A DNA stretch of 64,000 nt, from contig ARYC01001133.1 of NCBI GenBank assembly GCA_000711775.1, forward strand, positions 62,001 to 126,000, written 5' to 3'. The notes beneath the pieces were generated by a model. That model worked only from the letters and a program-made list of their open reading frames with translations, did no database searches and was not told the DNA's origin. Of the stretch, positions 33,012 to 45,578 are shown one piece after another. The DNA is from Oxytricha trifallax. Its lineage: Eukaryota > Ciliophora > Spirotrichea > Sporadotrichida > Oxytrichidae. The position numbers and the translations under genes are program-made. The first letter of the stretch is position 1, and every line of letters begins with the position of its first letter.

Positions 33012-33670
33012 ATTATCGATCATTGTAATAAATGAGTAATCTCAAATTAAATTTAACATATCACTGTTTAATACTAAAATCAAATCATCAATCTTAGTCG
33101 TGACGTAGACGAATCTGAGTGAGTTGACGTGGCAATGCCGTGACATGGCAATCATGAAGTAGAAAACTCCGAAAAAACCAATCTCGCTATTACCTAGTCT
33201 CCTCCTGAATCAAGATGTTGCCAGCATAATCTGAACAACAGAGCTTGAGAATTCAACTAAAATGACAGAAGTTGGAGAAAAACGCTTACCGGTCCCACCG
33301 CTGCTGGGAACTTTTGCTGTGGTAGCTTCAGTACCCTAACCCGGTGTGGGTGGAAAATTCTTATCGTTGCCTTCTATGGTTCTCATTGTCTCACTTTTGA
33401 AGGCAGAGCGTACCTTCATCCTGCTCCTATTACATAGGAAACTGGACTCATGCCAGGAAGCTCATCTAATGCAGGGAAACCCTTAGCGTGCAGTCAACTC
33501 GAAGAGTTTAGGAACTGACAGATTGAACCCCGCCGACTGACCCCTAATGCGTTGCGCCCAGCAACCCTCTACATGCCCTCAGCAGGCTTTACTGTGTAGA
33601 AAGCTCTATCAAAAAATCTCCCACCTCGGGCCCCTGTGGGTCACCCTATCCTTTAATTCTCTAATTTAAT
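33012..33670 (-). mobile_element. GC-rich interspersed repeat, copy 2 (SINE-like)
   Basis: Reverse-oriented copy of the 5879-6532 repeat, flanked by ATAAGTTT (33004-33011 and 33671-33678). Shares AACGCATTAGGGGTCAGTCG-like and ACCCTAACCCGG-like blocks with the other copies and has the same constant head and variable AT-rich tail. No ORF. Confidence 0.72.
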
Positions 33671-33678
33671 ATAAGTTT

Positions 33679-34906
33679 TAATACTGTTGTTAAAGTATCG
33701 ATCATAAATCTTTGAAATTAAGGATAAGATAAAACTTATTTATATCTGAAAAAATTTACATACTTATAATTAAAAGGTAATGGTGAAAAGACTGAAATTA
33801 GTGGAGATTATAAGGAAAGTAAATTCATTTTATACATCATAATAATGTAAAATTTTGCATTCTTGATTCTTAAATTTATAGTAAACGATATTTTATCTGT
33901 ATTAACACTAAAATATTTTTATATAGTTCAAATTTACAAAGATTAGAGATGAAGTATTGAAGTTCGGCTAGCCAGCAAAGAGAGATTTAAGCTTCTTATA
34001 AAACAATAAACTACAGTATATATCGACAACTCTTAAATCTTTAAAGTTATGTCTGCTAAAACAGAATAATTTTGAAAATGTTAAAATATAAATTTGATCA
34101 ATAATTAAATAAGCAAAAGTTGATATTGTAAAAGCTAATCGATTAAATATACTTCTCTTTTATTTAAGATTTTTTTTAATTAAATTAAATCAGTAGTATA
34201 CTTGTCAATTTAATGCCAGTTGTAAGTTATTTAATTTTTAAATTAATTCCTATTCTTTTATATTTTATCAATAATATATAGTTTAAATTGAATACTATTA
34301 ATCGTCATAGAAATATATTCCTTTTACACTTAACCTTAAATTTATATATAATTTACAATAATTAATTCGAAATAAAACCTTATTCTAATTATATATAATA
34401 AAAATTAATTTGTGTATAAGTCACCACGATGAGGATAAATTAAGGGATCAAAATTATTCATAATAAAAAACTTAAAAATCTATATAGAATTAGAAAAACT
34501 TTTAAAAAAAATTTTTGTTTCCTTATTCAATTAAAATATTAAGTATAATTTTATAGGGTGATGATACTCAATTATTCTTGATTGGCGTTAGATTTGTTTA
34601 TATTTTAATTATATCTGTCAAATGAAACGATACGAAATATGCGAAATTAAGGTCTGTGTGCTTAATATAAAGTCATTAAATTATTCTAATTTATTTATCA
34701 TGAAATTATTTGAATTGAAAATCAATGAAAATAGAGTTTTAGATGGAATGCATAAGATTTCCCAAATACAAAAACTAATGATTTTAACTGAAATTTAAAT
34801 CAGGGATTGCTAACCTTTTATAATTATTACCATTTATTAAAGTATTTGAATCTGATTTTGGCAGTGTAGTTAAGAAAAAACATTAAACAAATTACATTGT
34901 AATAAT
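33679..34906. other. AT-rich germline DNA without visible genes
   Basis: Very AT-rich, with short runs only. No family-like coding, RNA gene or repeat recognised. Confidence 0.6.
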
Positions 34907-34916
34907 CATTTATTGG

Positions 34917-35093
34917 GTGTTGACGTCAGGGCGTCCCAGGTACGATCAGGACGTCCCAGCCTCGTCAGGACGTCCCAAGGTCGTCAGGACGTCCCAAGGT
35001 GACGTCAGGACGTCCCAAGGTGACGTCAGGACGTCCCAGATGACGTTAGGACGTCCCATTTCCACCAGGACGTCCCAGGGTCGATCAGGACGT
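34917..35093. repeat. Tandem ~21 bp repeats, left arm of Merlin-like element
   Basis: Nine or so copies of a unit with core AGGACGTCCCA, spaced by GACGTC-, GATC- or GTCGT-containing linkers. The right arm (36080-36228) holds the inverted set. Standard-code ORFs across these repeats are artefacts of periodicity. Confidence 0.85.
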
Positions 35094-35383
35094 TTTTTTA
35101 ACGAATAAGATAAAATGTACGAAGCACCATAAAAATTTCTTTATGAATCTTTTCACAGGGTTATAGGGGTGCAAGACCTAGTTAACCGGGGTCACAAGGG
35201 GTGAAATCCCTTGTGAGCAACCAATGCAAAACAATAATAGCAGGTGTCAAGTGGACGGCAGCCCTTGTGGAGATTCGGAGGCAAAGCCTCCGAAAATTTT
35301 TTATAGCTGATGTGTATGAATATGTGAAAAATTTATATTTAATCGTTAAATTATAATCGTTAATAATTAATTAAACTTTATTC

Positions 35384-35860
35384 ATATGGAAACATTCTTG
35401 TAACAAATCACATAAGACCTAACATTTCATGACACATAAGCACTTATTCATTAACTATAAGGATGTGGCATACTCTCTAGAACTTTATAATGTCAAAAAT
35501 TCTAATAATAATAATTGCATGCGATGTTTACTTCTTCTGAAAAATATATAGACCATTGCTACTATGAATGTGATAACAGTCAATGTCGTTCTAGATAAAC
35601 TATAAAAAATGGTTTGAAAATATTTGGTTATAATACTTACCCACTAAGAATTTTGCGAGAGATACTGTTTACTTATTTTCCTAATGGAAGGAATACTAAT
35701 GAAATGGTTGATGATATGTAAAAATTATTTGATCTTAAAACATGTCGTGAATCTGTGAGTAAAATCTGAGCAGATGTTAGAAGAATTATCAAAAACTAAT
35801 TAAAGCTTGAACAAGAAACCTATCTCTTACAGGGTAATGACTTGATAGACGAAAAAAAAT
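35384..35860 (+). CDS. ISXO2/IS1016-like transposase fragment
   Basis: Between the two arms. Two frames give a zinc-ribbon (NNNNCMRCLLLL, then YYECDNSQCRSRQTIKNG) and the following strand KIFGYNTYPLRILREILFTY, NEMVDDMQKLFDLKTCRESV: the CxxC…CxxxCR layout at the start of ISXO2-like transposases. There is a frame change near 35550 and a TGA near 35767. The DDE core is not present, so it cannot be active. Confidence 0.5.
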
Positions 35861-36079
35861 ATATAAAAAAATTTTGGGAGGCTTTGCATCCCAACCACAA
35901 GGGATGTAGCCCACCTAACCCCTGCTATTATTGTTTCGCATTGGTTGCGAACAAGGGGTTCCACCCCATGTGACACCGGTTAACTAGAGCTTGCACCTCT
36001 AGAACCCTGCCTGAAAAGATTCATAAAGAAATTTTTATGGTGCTTCGTACATTTTATCTTATTCGTTAAGAAAATTATT

Positions 36080-36228
36080 ACTTGGGACGTCCTGACGAGG
36101 CTGGGACGTCCTGATCGACCCTGGGACGTCCTGACGTCACCTATGACTCTGGGACGTCCTGACGTCACTGGGACATCCTGACGAGGCTGGGACGTCCTGA
36201 CGACTCTGGGACGCCGTGACGTCAACAC
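36080..36228. repeat. Tandem repeats, right arm of Merlin-like element
   Basis: Copies of TGGGACGTCCTGACG units, inverse of the left arm, with fewer and less regular repeats. Confidence 0.8.
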
Positions 36229-36655
36229 CCCATTTATTTATATGTTATTTATTCTAAAGTTTAATTTTAAATTACTTTTTAAGAGCTGACATAGTTTTTC
36301 ATAAATCAAATTACCATCTGGATTAATCCAGAATATATTTATTTAAGCAGTTCATTATTTAATTTATTCACTTTGATACAATTCTAATCTCAAATCTTTT
36401 CAGCTAGTATCAATATATAATAAGCTGCAAGTTAATTTAGATCTTAATCATATCCTCAATCATTAGATGACAGCGTAAATACAGTCTACTCTTGTATTTG
36501 TTAAATTATCATGCGGAAAGTGACAGTATCTAAATTAACTGGATCGCCGCTATAGTAGATATTTACATAAAATGATCAACATAATTGACAAATTTCATAA
36601 AAACCAATCTTATATGAAATTACCTTATATATTAATTTACATTTTATTTATTTAG

Positions 36656-36930
36656 CAAGGTCCATCTATTTTATATGATGAGAACATTCCACAAGAAGAC
36701 AAGCATGACATCATGCAGCAAATGAAGATGACTTAAATGGATAGCAAGCAGATACTTAAGCAATTACATAATTAAAATAGGCAACATGTAATGAGAAAGA
36801 CTTATAACCAAGTAGAATCAGGAAATCTTGTAGCATTTATCCAAAGTGTACCTTAACACTTGAAAACAACAAATTAAATTGCAATAAATTAAAGGAATAG
36901 ATCTACTCACAAAATCCTTTGTATGTGCTA
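36656..36930 (+). CDS. Unknown coding segment (internal exon/MDS)
   Basis: Follows an acceptor-like TTTATTTAG. The frame QGPSILYDENIPQEDKHDIM, QMKMTQMDSKQILKQLHNQN, TYNQVESGNLVAFIQSVPQH is polar and helical, uses UAA for Gln five times and is free of TGA. No homologue recognised. Neighbouring DNA is AT-rich (36239-36655, 36931-37150). Confidence 0.5.
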
Positions 36931-39230
36931 ATTTTATCTTTTTTAGTTGAGCATTCCATGTTGTAAAACATTCCCGTTATTAAATTATTCATTTAGTTTT
37001 TCATTATTATATATATTTGAATCATTATGAATAACACACGTATATAATTAATTATTTATTTTAATATATTTTTTGTTAATTATTATATTATTGTGAGCTA
37101 TTCTTCTAAGGAAACTTTTAAATTTCTTTCTTCTTTTAAGTGGCTTAATTCACAATGTCAATTCCTAAGGTAATAACTCTAAACAATAAAGATATAATTT
37201 TAGTCTGCTGTATGTTTCTTCCAATGTTATTCAAATGCCTATCTTTATATTAACTTATAATATTAAAATAATAATCATAAAATCTAGTATTTAATTATTG
37301 ATTTATTTACAATAAACATGTATAATATTTTAAACTCTTATATGTGGGTCTCATTTAATAATTATTTAAAGATATAAAAAGAATTTAAATTTATATAAAG
37401 TAAGAATATCATTTTTAACTTACAATGCTGCAAGCTCAATATAAGCTGTCATTTCGTCGAAAGTACTCAAATCTTTAAATAAAGTCTGAATAATATTGTT
37501 TGCGGTATAATTATATTGAATTTTTTATATCTTGAAAACTTTTATAATGCTTTATGTTTTACCTTTGATAAGACTATATTAATTCATTGGTTTTCATTGT
37601 TATTTTAAAATTCTTCTTTATCAGCTCAAAGAGTTAATTACATTTAGTTGATAATGAAATTATTAAATATGAATTTATTTTTAGAAATTAATAATTATTT
37701 AATTCAGTTGTATGATCTACAAAAACAAGGATAATCTTGAGAAATTTTTGTTGAAAGCATTAGCAAATAAATTTTGAGATTAAACATACTATATTGTAAT
37801 ATGTCGCTATAAAATTACTCAAATCTTGTTATTTTGGGTATATGTAATATCCCTCCAGAATACCACAATTTGCATAAGCTTTTAACAACTATTCATTAAT
37901 AAGATTCAACAAATTTAAAGTAATCTTAATAACTTTATTGCAAACTCTCAATACTTTATATTAAGTTAAACTTCATTATTTAATATTTGACTAAAAAAAC
38001 TATATTAAAATTATAAGCTAATAGTTATTTTATATTTCAAAGATGTATATTTCTTTATGAATGCATGCATCAATTATTAACCTAATCAAAATTACTGTAT
38101 GTTAATAACTTACTCGAAAGGATGGCACTGCCGAAGGATAACCTGTATTTAAAGAAATATAACTTTGCTTTTAATAAATGTATATCAGCTTCAATTTAAC
38201 GGACTGATCTATTTTTATACTAAATACTGGATTTTATTAGAATATTCACTACAATAAATATCATTGAATTCATAAAACTAAATAATTCATTTTGAGATTT
38301 GGGAAAGTCTTTTGCTGTTATAATCTTGCATCTCAGTGCTCTAACTTAAAAAGTTCAGAATTTAACAATTCAAGATGTAAAAAATTTAATAGTAATTTTA
38401 GGGTATCCTGAGTCATGTTTTGTGGATGATATTCAATACTTTAGGCTTAATTGTACATATTTTTTCAACATTAAGTTGAATTGGCAGAATTCCAAATATA
38501 AATAAGAGAGAAAGCATAAGTAAGCTTAAAATACATAAACTAAAGGTAGCTGCAAAAGGAAGAATAATTTGTTTTAATCGCGTAATTGAAGGGGTGAGTA
38601 TCTAAATATATAATTTACAAGCACTATTTATTCAACTATAATTAATGCATTGAAATATTTAAATCTATGTTGAGGATAGCATTGTAATAATCTTAAATAA
38701 AACCTAAGGACAGTACACAACAATTTATTCGAATAAGAATCTATCTTGCTCAATTTCTTATTCATAATTAAAAGTTATTATATATTTAATATTAATAATA
38801 ATAATAATAATAATAATAATTAGATCACACTAGTCTCTACGGACCCCACTCATCGGTTATATATTATAGCAAAGAGGGGTCAAGCCCTTTATGGTTTAAA
38901 GCGCCATAAATTTGAGATACTGTTCTTGTCTTACTGGTTCTCTGCTGACTTCATTTTCTCTTCTTCTTGGCGATAATTATAGTTTTCTTGATTATACATT
39001 CTTAATGAGTATGGGTGTACTAATTAACTGTTCAAATATTAACTTAGTATTTTTACTGAATGTAAGGTTTATTAAAGAAATTTTGAGTAACTTGACGTAT
39101 CTCGTACATAGTACATGTCTTAAGGATGTGCAACAATTATTCATTAGGTTTTTCTAGTTTCGTCCTTTAATATTATCCTGGTTTGATCCTTAATTTGGTT
39201 TGATATTTATTTTTAATTATTTTAATTCCC
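36931..39230. other. AT-rich DNA, no gene recognised
   Basis: Contains a possible tiny exon (ATG 37155, MSIPK then GTAATAA) and a somewhat GC-richer patch at 38821-38890, but nothing that can be assigned. Confidence 0.5.
38790..38820. repeat. (AAT)n microsatellite
   Basis: About ten uninterrupted AAT/TAA units. Confidence 0.9.
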
Positions 39231-39232
39231 AA

Positions 39233-39263
<31 letters not shown>

Positions 39264-39268
39264 ATATA
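39231..39268. repeat. (AT)n microsatellite
   Basis: ATATAT run with one TT interruption in the middle, so nearly self-complementary. Confidence 0.9.
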
Positions 39269-39273
39269 AGATT

Positions 39274-40290
39274 TCATTCTTAATTTAAATTTCTGGTGTG
39301 TAACAAGTCAAGTTGTCGGCTTCCATAGATTTTTATATGAGTCTGACATTCATATGAAGGTTGGTTACCATTAATTTAGTTCTTGGATTATACTCTTGTT
39401 TAATCATTGATGAGTTCATTCTATAACTGGAGTGTTTGAGTACTGTCTTATGTTAATGCGTCCTACAATTTTTATTTGTGACTTGTGTTAGGGCTTGTAA
39501 ATTATATTGAAATAGTTTGTTCAAATATGTTTTAAGGTAAAAAGTCCTAAATTTTCCAATTTAGCACTGGAAGTGCATCATTCTTTTCTTAAGTAAACTT
39601 CTCCTATTTAATAATAGTGAATATCAGAAAGAATAATAAGTCTTAAGATAAGGAATTATTTTGTCGGGACTCTAAGTTTCGGTGTATCTTCTAATTCAAT
39701 GATACTAAAGCATGGTTTAAATAAATCATTCCAGGTAGGAGGATTATATTAAGTAATGGGCTTTCCCCATAGGTATGTTTGGAGCCTTAGTTTTAGTAGT
39801 ATATTATTGTTGATGTATTCTTTGAGAGCCTATTTACTATTTGATTATTTATTAGTAATCCGTTTTTCTTGGGGTTAGCTGAACTTCTAAATATTTGTCT
39901 AAGAGTAGAGAATCTAGTTTTGTTAGTTTTAAAAAGACTTGTGAATTTCTCTGGCTAGTATAATGGAAGAAAAGCGGGAGTCTTTAATTTCTTGTGATTA
40001 AGATTTCTCTGACTATTTTTCTTTTCTATTGTTTTAATAAAGCGTGACGAGAAATAATCTGTCATGTTAGTTTAATCAATTGAGCAAACTAATAAGTTTA
40101 GCTTCATAGTGATTGGGGGAAATTGATGTTTAGAATTTTATTATTTCAAAATCAACAATTTTTTAGTTTTGTTCTTCATTAAAATTTAATATTTGATGTC
40201 CCTCGTCTTCTTCTAGACTTATAGCATCTGTTGCGATGGAGTGGGAGAGTAGGCTAGATTGATTTAATTTTTATTAGGAATCTCAGCCAT
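39274..40290 (-). CDS. Possible 338-codon ORF, unknown
   Basis: With UAR=Gln the minus strand is open from ATG 40288-40290 (MAEIPNKNQINLAYSPTPSQ) to TGA 39274-39276 without interruption, rich in Lys/Asn/Gln. In DNA this AT-rich a TGA-free run of this length can occur by chance and a second frame is also open for about 170 codons here. The strand is C-rich rather than G-rich, unlike the convincing genes in this window. No homology seen. Confidence 0.3.
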
Positions 40291-40989
40291 TCTGACTTAT
40301 CGTCGTCACAAATCCTTTAGGTTTCAATCAATTAATTTAATTAATTAAAATATTTAATGATTTATTATCTTTAAGACATTTCACAAATATAATCCCTTTA
40401 AATTTTTCATTTAAAAAATGTCTTATTTATTTGATGATAAGGTATTCTCATGTACTTAATAATTAACAAAATTAATTTGTTTTATTTATACTATAAAGTT
40501 GCATTCAATCTTTTGTATTAAATTATAGTTTATTATTATAAACAGAAGGTTTATTTGTTAATATTAATTGATAAAATCCAGTCTTTTTATAAGAATTTTT
40601 ACATTGAAACAATATAACAAGATAGACTTTCATCTATGCATTCAATATTAACTTAATGATGAAATATACTCTTTAAAATAAGGGACTCTAATAATATATA
40701 TTATAAACACCAAAGGATGAGATGAAAAACAAAAGGAACAAAAAAATGAGATTAATAAAATTAATCAATAATGATACCAAAAATATATATCACCACTAAT
40801 TTACAAATATATGCCACATTTGTGAGAGCATATTACGTGAAAATGGAGGAAATTAGTAAATAATCCACATTAGAATTATACTCATTCTTTCTGAATTAAA
40901 AGAGAGTAATTTAGAAGATAATAAATAACTAAATCAATAAATGCATCAATAATGTGAAATAAAAGTTATAGAGTTTCATGAAATTTTAA

Positions 40990-41410
40990 TATTGTAGGAA
41001 TACATTTGATTTGGGAAAAATTAAATAAATCAAAATTAATAATAATTAAATTCGTGGCAGTTAACTTTCTTGAAACCCTGACAATATGGTACTTGTTCGA
41101 TAGAGAATTCAAAATCAGCTGGACTTTACTATTGGCGGTACCCCTCTATCGCATTCCCAGAGCGAGATAACTCGACTTTAATTTTGACGAAAAAATCAAT
41201 TAAGCAAATCACCAAAAATTAAAGTCGAGTTATCTCGCTGTGGGAATGCGATAGAGGGGTACCGCCAATAGTAAAGTCCAGCTGATTTTGAATTCTCTAT
41301 CGAACACGTACCATATTGTCAGGGTTTCAAGAAAGTTAACTGCCACGAATTTAATTATTATTGATTTTGATTTATTTAATTTTTCCCAAATCAAATGTAT
41401 TCCTACAATA
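40990..41410. mobile_element. Palindromic MITE, family B copy 1 (TTAA-flanked)
   Basis: Nearly perfect inverted repeat with ~190 bp arms and a ~40 bp loop: TATTGTAGGAATACATTTGA … TCGTGGCAGTTAAC … GGTACCCCTCTATCGCATTC and back. Flanked by TTAA (40986-40989 and 41411-41414), the target of piggyBac-type elements. ORFs inside are by-products of the palindrome. Copies: 50138-50561, and a decayed one near 46985-47320. Confidence 0.8.
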
Positions 41411-41414
41411 TTAA

Positions 41415-42798
41415 TACTTTTAAGCATTTAAGGGCTTAAAATTAACATGTTAGCTATTCATAATTAAAGAAAAAGATGACAACTAGTTATAAAAACAATA
41501 GTAAACTGTGGGATGAGACGATATTTCAGCATTCTCGAATCTTTGTGAAGGTTAATTACAATTGAAGGCTTTTGAAGCCATAAATAAATCAAGTGACCTA
41601 TTTCACTAACAGAAATCATAGATTCATATCTAGTCTGATGAAATAATAATTCAAATTACATACTAGAATTACTAGTTGACTGGAGAGATTGTGTATTAAT
41701 GATAGCTGTAGTAAACAAACTCAGCATATCAAATCAAAGATAAGATTTGTTAAATGATGCAGTAATTGATCAAATATCAATAAATAATAATTTATAAACC
41801 TACAAAAATTATTGAAAAGGGAAGTTAATGGAAAAAATATTTTCACTCCGTATAGGAAGAACAAGAAAACCAGAGTATAAGAATAAGTTCTGAAAGAAGT
41901 CACATTCAATTAGAGAGAAAAAATCAAAGACTACGTAGACCTCTGAGTTGAGATTAACAATAACTAGAAGAAAACTCCATTTAGCAAACAAACGAATGCA
42001 AGAACATAATTATATTTCTACACACTGACTAATCAAAGCAAAGGAATTATTTAATCTGTAGCTTAAACATCACAGTTAGACAAACATTAAGTTATGTCAT
42101 ATTCAGCAAAATAATACCAAATAATAATGAAGAATAAATTATTTCCATCAAAGATTGCAAGAAAGGAATTCACTAAGATTATCGTCATATGTATAGACTA
42201 AGTGGTTAATGATAATTGAATTGTGTTCTGGCAAAAGAGGTCAAATAGAAAAGAAAATTGTAATAAAAGCTTAATTTTAGGAAAAGAAATAAGATTCAAC
42301 AAATAGTCATAAAATTAAGAATACTTAAATTTTATCGTATATTAAATAAGTGAAAACTGAAATGACTAAATTAAGGACTACCAATATCTTTGCGTAATTA
42401 TGTTTATGTCTAATTAATTAATAAATATGCAGTATAAATATTTCTAAGTCCTTAAAGTAATGTGAATTCAATCATTAATGCATTATAAGTTTAATATGAA
42501 ATTAGTAGTAATATTAAATTTATTTTTCTCAGATACTGAAAAGTAAATATAATAATATATATTCTTTCATTATTTTACTTTATGTAAATATGAGTTTCTA
42601 ATTTACATAACCAAAATGATATTAATAAATTAACTAATATATTGATCAAACTGCACTTTGATTTCTAAATGTCAATAAGATAAACTATGGCCTGAAAAAT
42701 AGAAAAAAGCATTTGATAAAATATTCACCTAAATTGACTATATAAAAATATTATATAATAAGACAACACATACAACAGCGACTATAAAGAATTTTAAT
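41415..42798. other. AT-rich DNA, no gene recognised
   Basis: No convincing coding frame or repeat beyond short runs. Confidence 0.55.
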
Positions 42799-43574
42799 AT
42801 GGAGAATTGTAATTTATCTTAAGATCCAGAACATGCTGAAACTGTTAGCAAACTTGCTATTTAGAGCATCAGGAGTAGATGTTTATACTAGGTTTTTAAT
42901 AAAATAAAAACGAGCTCAATAGAACTAAAGATCAACTATTTAAGGAAAAGCTGCAAAATATAGCAACAATTAAGCTAATGAGCAACAAATAGAATAAAAG
43001 TTAATTATAGAGGCTCTAAAGGTGAAACTAAACAATAGAATAAAAAGTAGCAAATTGTATATAAAATCTATTACAAAATCCAAACTCATTAAATATCGTG
43101 CAGAATAATCTTGAAGTGTTTGTCAAATACAGATAAATTATGGAAAGATCTATATGTTTTTTTTTGTTTACAATTTTTCTAAATAAAAATAAAATACAAA
43201 GTTTTATAAATTATTCTAGTAAATCAGAACCCGAAAGAATTACTAGAGTATTTATACTAAAAAAAAATATGCTTAAGATATTGAACAATAAAGCCTGTAT
43301 ACAAGAAATAAACACAACATATGAAGATCAAATTCCTCTTGCAAGGAATAAAACATGGTTTACTTCTCATAGATCAATTCTATGATAGTATTTCATCAAA
43401 AAGATTACACAGGGAACTATAATCGAAACATTGCAAAGTAGATAAGTATTAATTAAAAGAAGATATCACAATATTACAAAAGGTGAAAGGATATCTCTAC
43501 ATAAATTTATAAAACTAATGAAGGTGAAGAAAAGGTCTGGAGATAATTCAAAATCGGACAAGATAATTAAATGA
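42799..43574 (+). CDS. Basic, helical protein of unknown function (frames unresolved)
   Basis: ATG 42799-42801 (MENCNLSQDPEHAETVSKLA). Reading then fits best in another frame (ASGVDVYTRFLIKQKRAQQN; ANEQQIEQKLIIEALKVKLN; SITKSKLIKYRAE), and from about 43200 in a further frame (NNKACIQEINTTYEDQIPLA; then TGA, then QYFIKKITQGTIIETLQSRQ; HKFIKLMKVKKRSGDNSKSD) to TGA 43572-43574. A nine-A run at 43259-43267 is a likely indel site. Lys/Gln/Asn-rich with coiled-coil potential. No family recognised; it may be a germline-limited gene. Confidence 0.45.
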
Positions 43575-45578
43575 TTAGCTAATTAATGCAACTGTCATAA
43601 ATGACAGCAGAAATTTAACTTCAACAATAAGGAACTGATCACTCAGAAGAAATCATAGAATAATAATGAAGTGAATTAAATAATTTAGTTTAAGTCATAT
43701 ATCAAACTACATCGTTTTCTGTATCAAGTAGTTTAATTATATTTAGTTAATAACTTATATCTTCTTATATCAAAAGTAACTTCAAATATGCTTTATAATA
43801 ATTATTTGTTTTCATTCTTTTCCATTTATATTAGTTCAATTGATTTGTAATATTTTAATACTTAACTGCTTCATTTTGTTTTCTTTCAATTTTATCTAAT
43901 ACATACTTGGTTTGAATAGGGTATTATTTGGGTTAGTGTCACTTTAGTTGCATGTAGAAACTTCCTTATAATTTTAAAGTAAAATTATTTAAATCTTTAT
44001 AAACTTGAGATTGAATAAGTGAAAAGTACCATAATAATAATACACATTGAAAGATAACCGGGACAGTTAAATTAAATTATGACACTTACTTTAATCGAAG
44101 AAATGTAAGATCAAATTTTTAAGGTATTAAATTCATTCACTGTACTAAAATTTCACCATTTAATTAATGATAGTATTTATTATTGTTATGAGATTCATCC
44201 TCTTCAATTAATCAATAATAATCAAAGAGTTTAAAGTGAATAATTATTATTAATACCAACTGTTTTCGAGCATATCAAGCAAATAAATAAATTTAAATAA
44301 GTTAAAATATTAAATAAATAATTAAAAATTCCAATATTAAATTTAACACAAATTATTGTAAATAAATTTAATTTTATATAGTTTATTAAAATCTATGTTT
44401 TATTTTAAATTAATAATTGATTTATGATAGTAAATAAATATGAAGCCAGGAAGAAATTATTAATATGCTATAAATAATAAATTTGAATTTTTATTTTATA
44501 AAATTATTATAATTGGTTATTTTACTTGATTCCAACGATGCTTAAAAATTATCAGTTTACTAATTTTATATAATTATATGATTAACAAAGAAACAGTTTA
44601 ATATGCTTATTCAAAAAGATAATATAAAACAGATTAGATAGAATTATATTAAATAAAACCAATATTAATGCACAAATCTTGAAAGTAATGAATTATAATC
44701 TTGTTAAATACTAATTACTGACAAATTAATTAAAAATAAGACATGATTATATATATGAATATGCTACTCTTCAATATATTCAAAGTCTTATAGTTAATAA
44801 TACTTACTATGGCATAATCATAGTAATTTATTTTATAGCTTTTAAAAATGTTACTTTGAATCGCTTTTCTCTTTCATTCAATAAAATAAATATTAGTAGA
44901 ATGAAAAAGCTTTACTAATAAAGAAAATTTAATAATCGAGTAATATTAAATATTGTAAAAAGCAAAAATAACAATCTGTATACTGTTCCTGAATTAAAAC
45001 ACTCTTCATATCAAATGCTGTTTCTTCTTAATCATTTTCTTAAGAATCTTTTATTTGTTATGCTTTGTGAAATATATGCCAGCCTACATTGCAAATAAAA
45101 ATGGTTGATCGGCTTAAGTAAATTATTATATTTAGTTATTTAATGTGAGAAAGAATAAATGAACTGACAAGGCATTTATAAGTAAACAAAATATAACTAA
45201 TAAGATGAATTATATCTTATAAAAATATGTAGAAAAATATGAAATTGTATATAATTAAATTAATGACTGTAGTCAATGATAGGAATTAAAATAAGAACAA
45301 AGAAAAAAGTTCATTTAGAGATCTAAATCTGTATAACATGGAAGAAGCATTTTTTAAATTATTTATATTAAATAGTCATTTAATTGCAAAGAGTCTGAAA
45401 TCTTAAGAATGAATCTTTTTGAATAAACATAAAAAAGTTGGTGTCAAAACTATTATCTCAAGATATCAGGCCTTATTAAGAACCATATAAAACTTTTCCA
45501 AATTAATTATGGCTGTATATTTATCCTTTATCAATTTTTATTGATTGATCTTCTATATTAAGTTGTCATGACTTTATC
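43575..45578. other. AT-rich DNA, no gene recognised
   Basis: Only short, unassignable open stretches, for example on the minus strand near 44990-45110. Confidence 0.5.

Larger units (their letters stand above)
34915..36230. mobile_element. Merlin/IS1016-like DNA transposon with tandem-repeat termini
   Basis: 1316 bp element bounded by an exact 8 bp duplication CATTTATT (34907-34914 and 36231-36238) and terminal inverted repeats beginning GGGTGTTGACGTCA. Each ~370 bp arm holds tandem copies of a ~21 bp unit around GACGTCAGGACGTCCCA, then a conserved non-repeat part (ATAAGATAAAATGTACGAAG …) ending in a hairpin-rich stretch. The centre carries a fragment of an ISXO2/IS1016-like protein. An 8-9 bp duplication plus this protein type points to the Merlin superfamily; the inactive protein suggests a non-autonomous copy. 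Confidence 0.75.

Noticed and set aside
34917-35108. ORF rich in SGRPRxxRTSQ repeats (and its partner at 35980-36228)
   Set aside because: Produced by the GACGTC tandem repeats at the transposon ends, which stay open in several frames.
34915-36238. CRISPR array
   Set aside because: Repeats are short, imperfect, without unique spacers, inverted at the other end, and the genome is eukaryotic.
41230-41427. Minus ORF in the 41 kb palindrome
   Set aside because: Lies wholly in one arm of a MITE; the mirror arm encodes nearly the same text.
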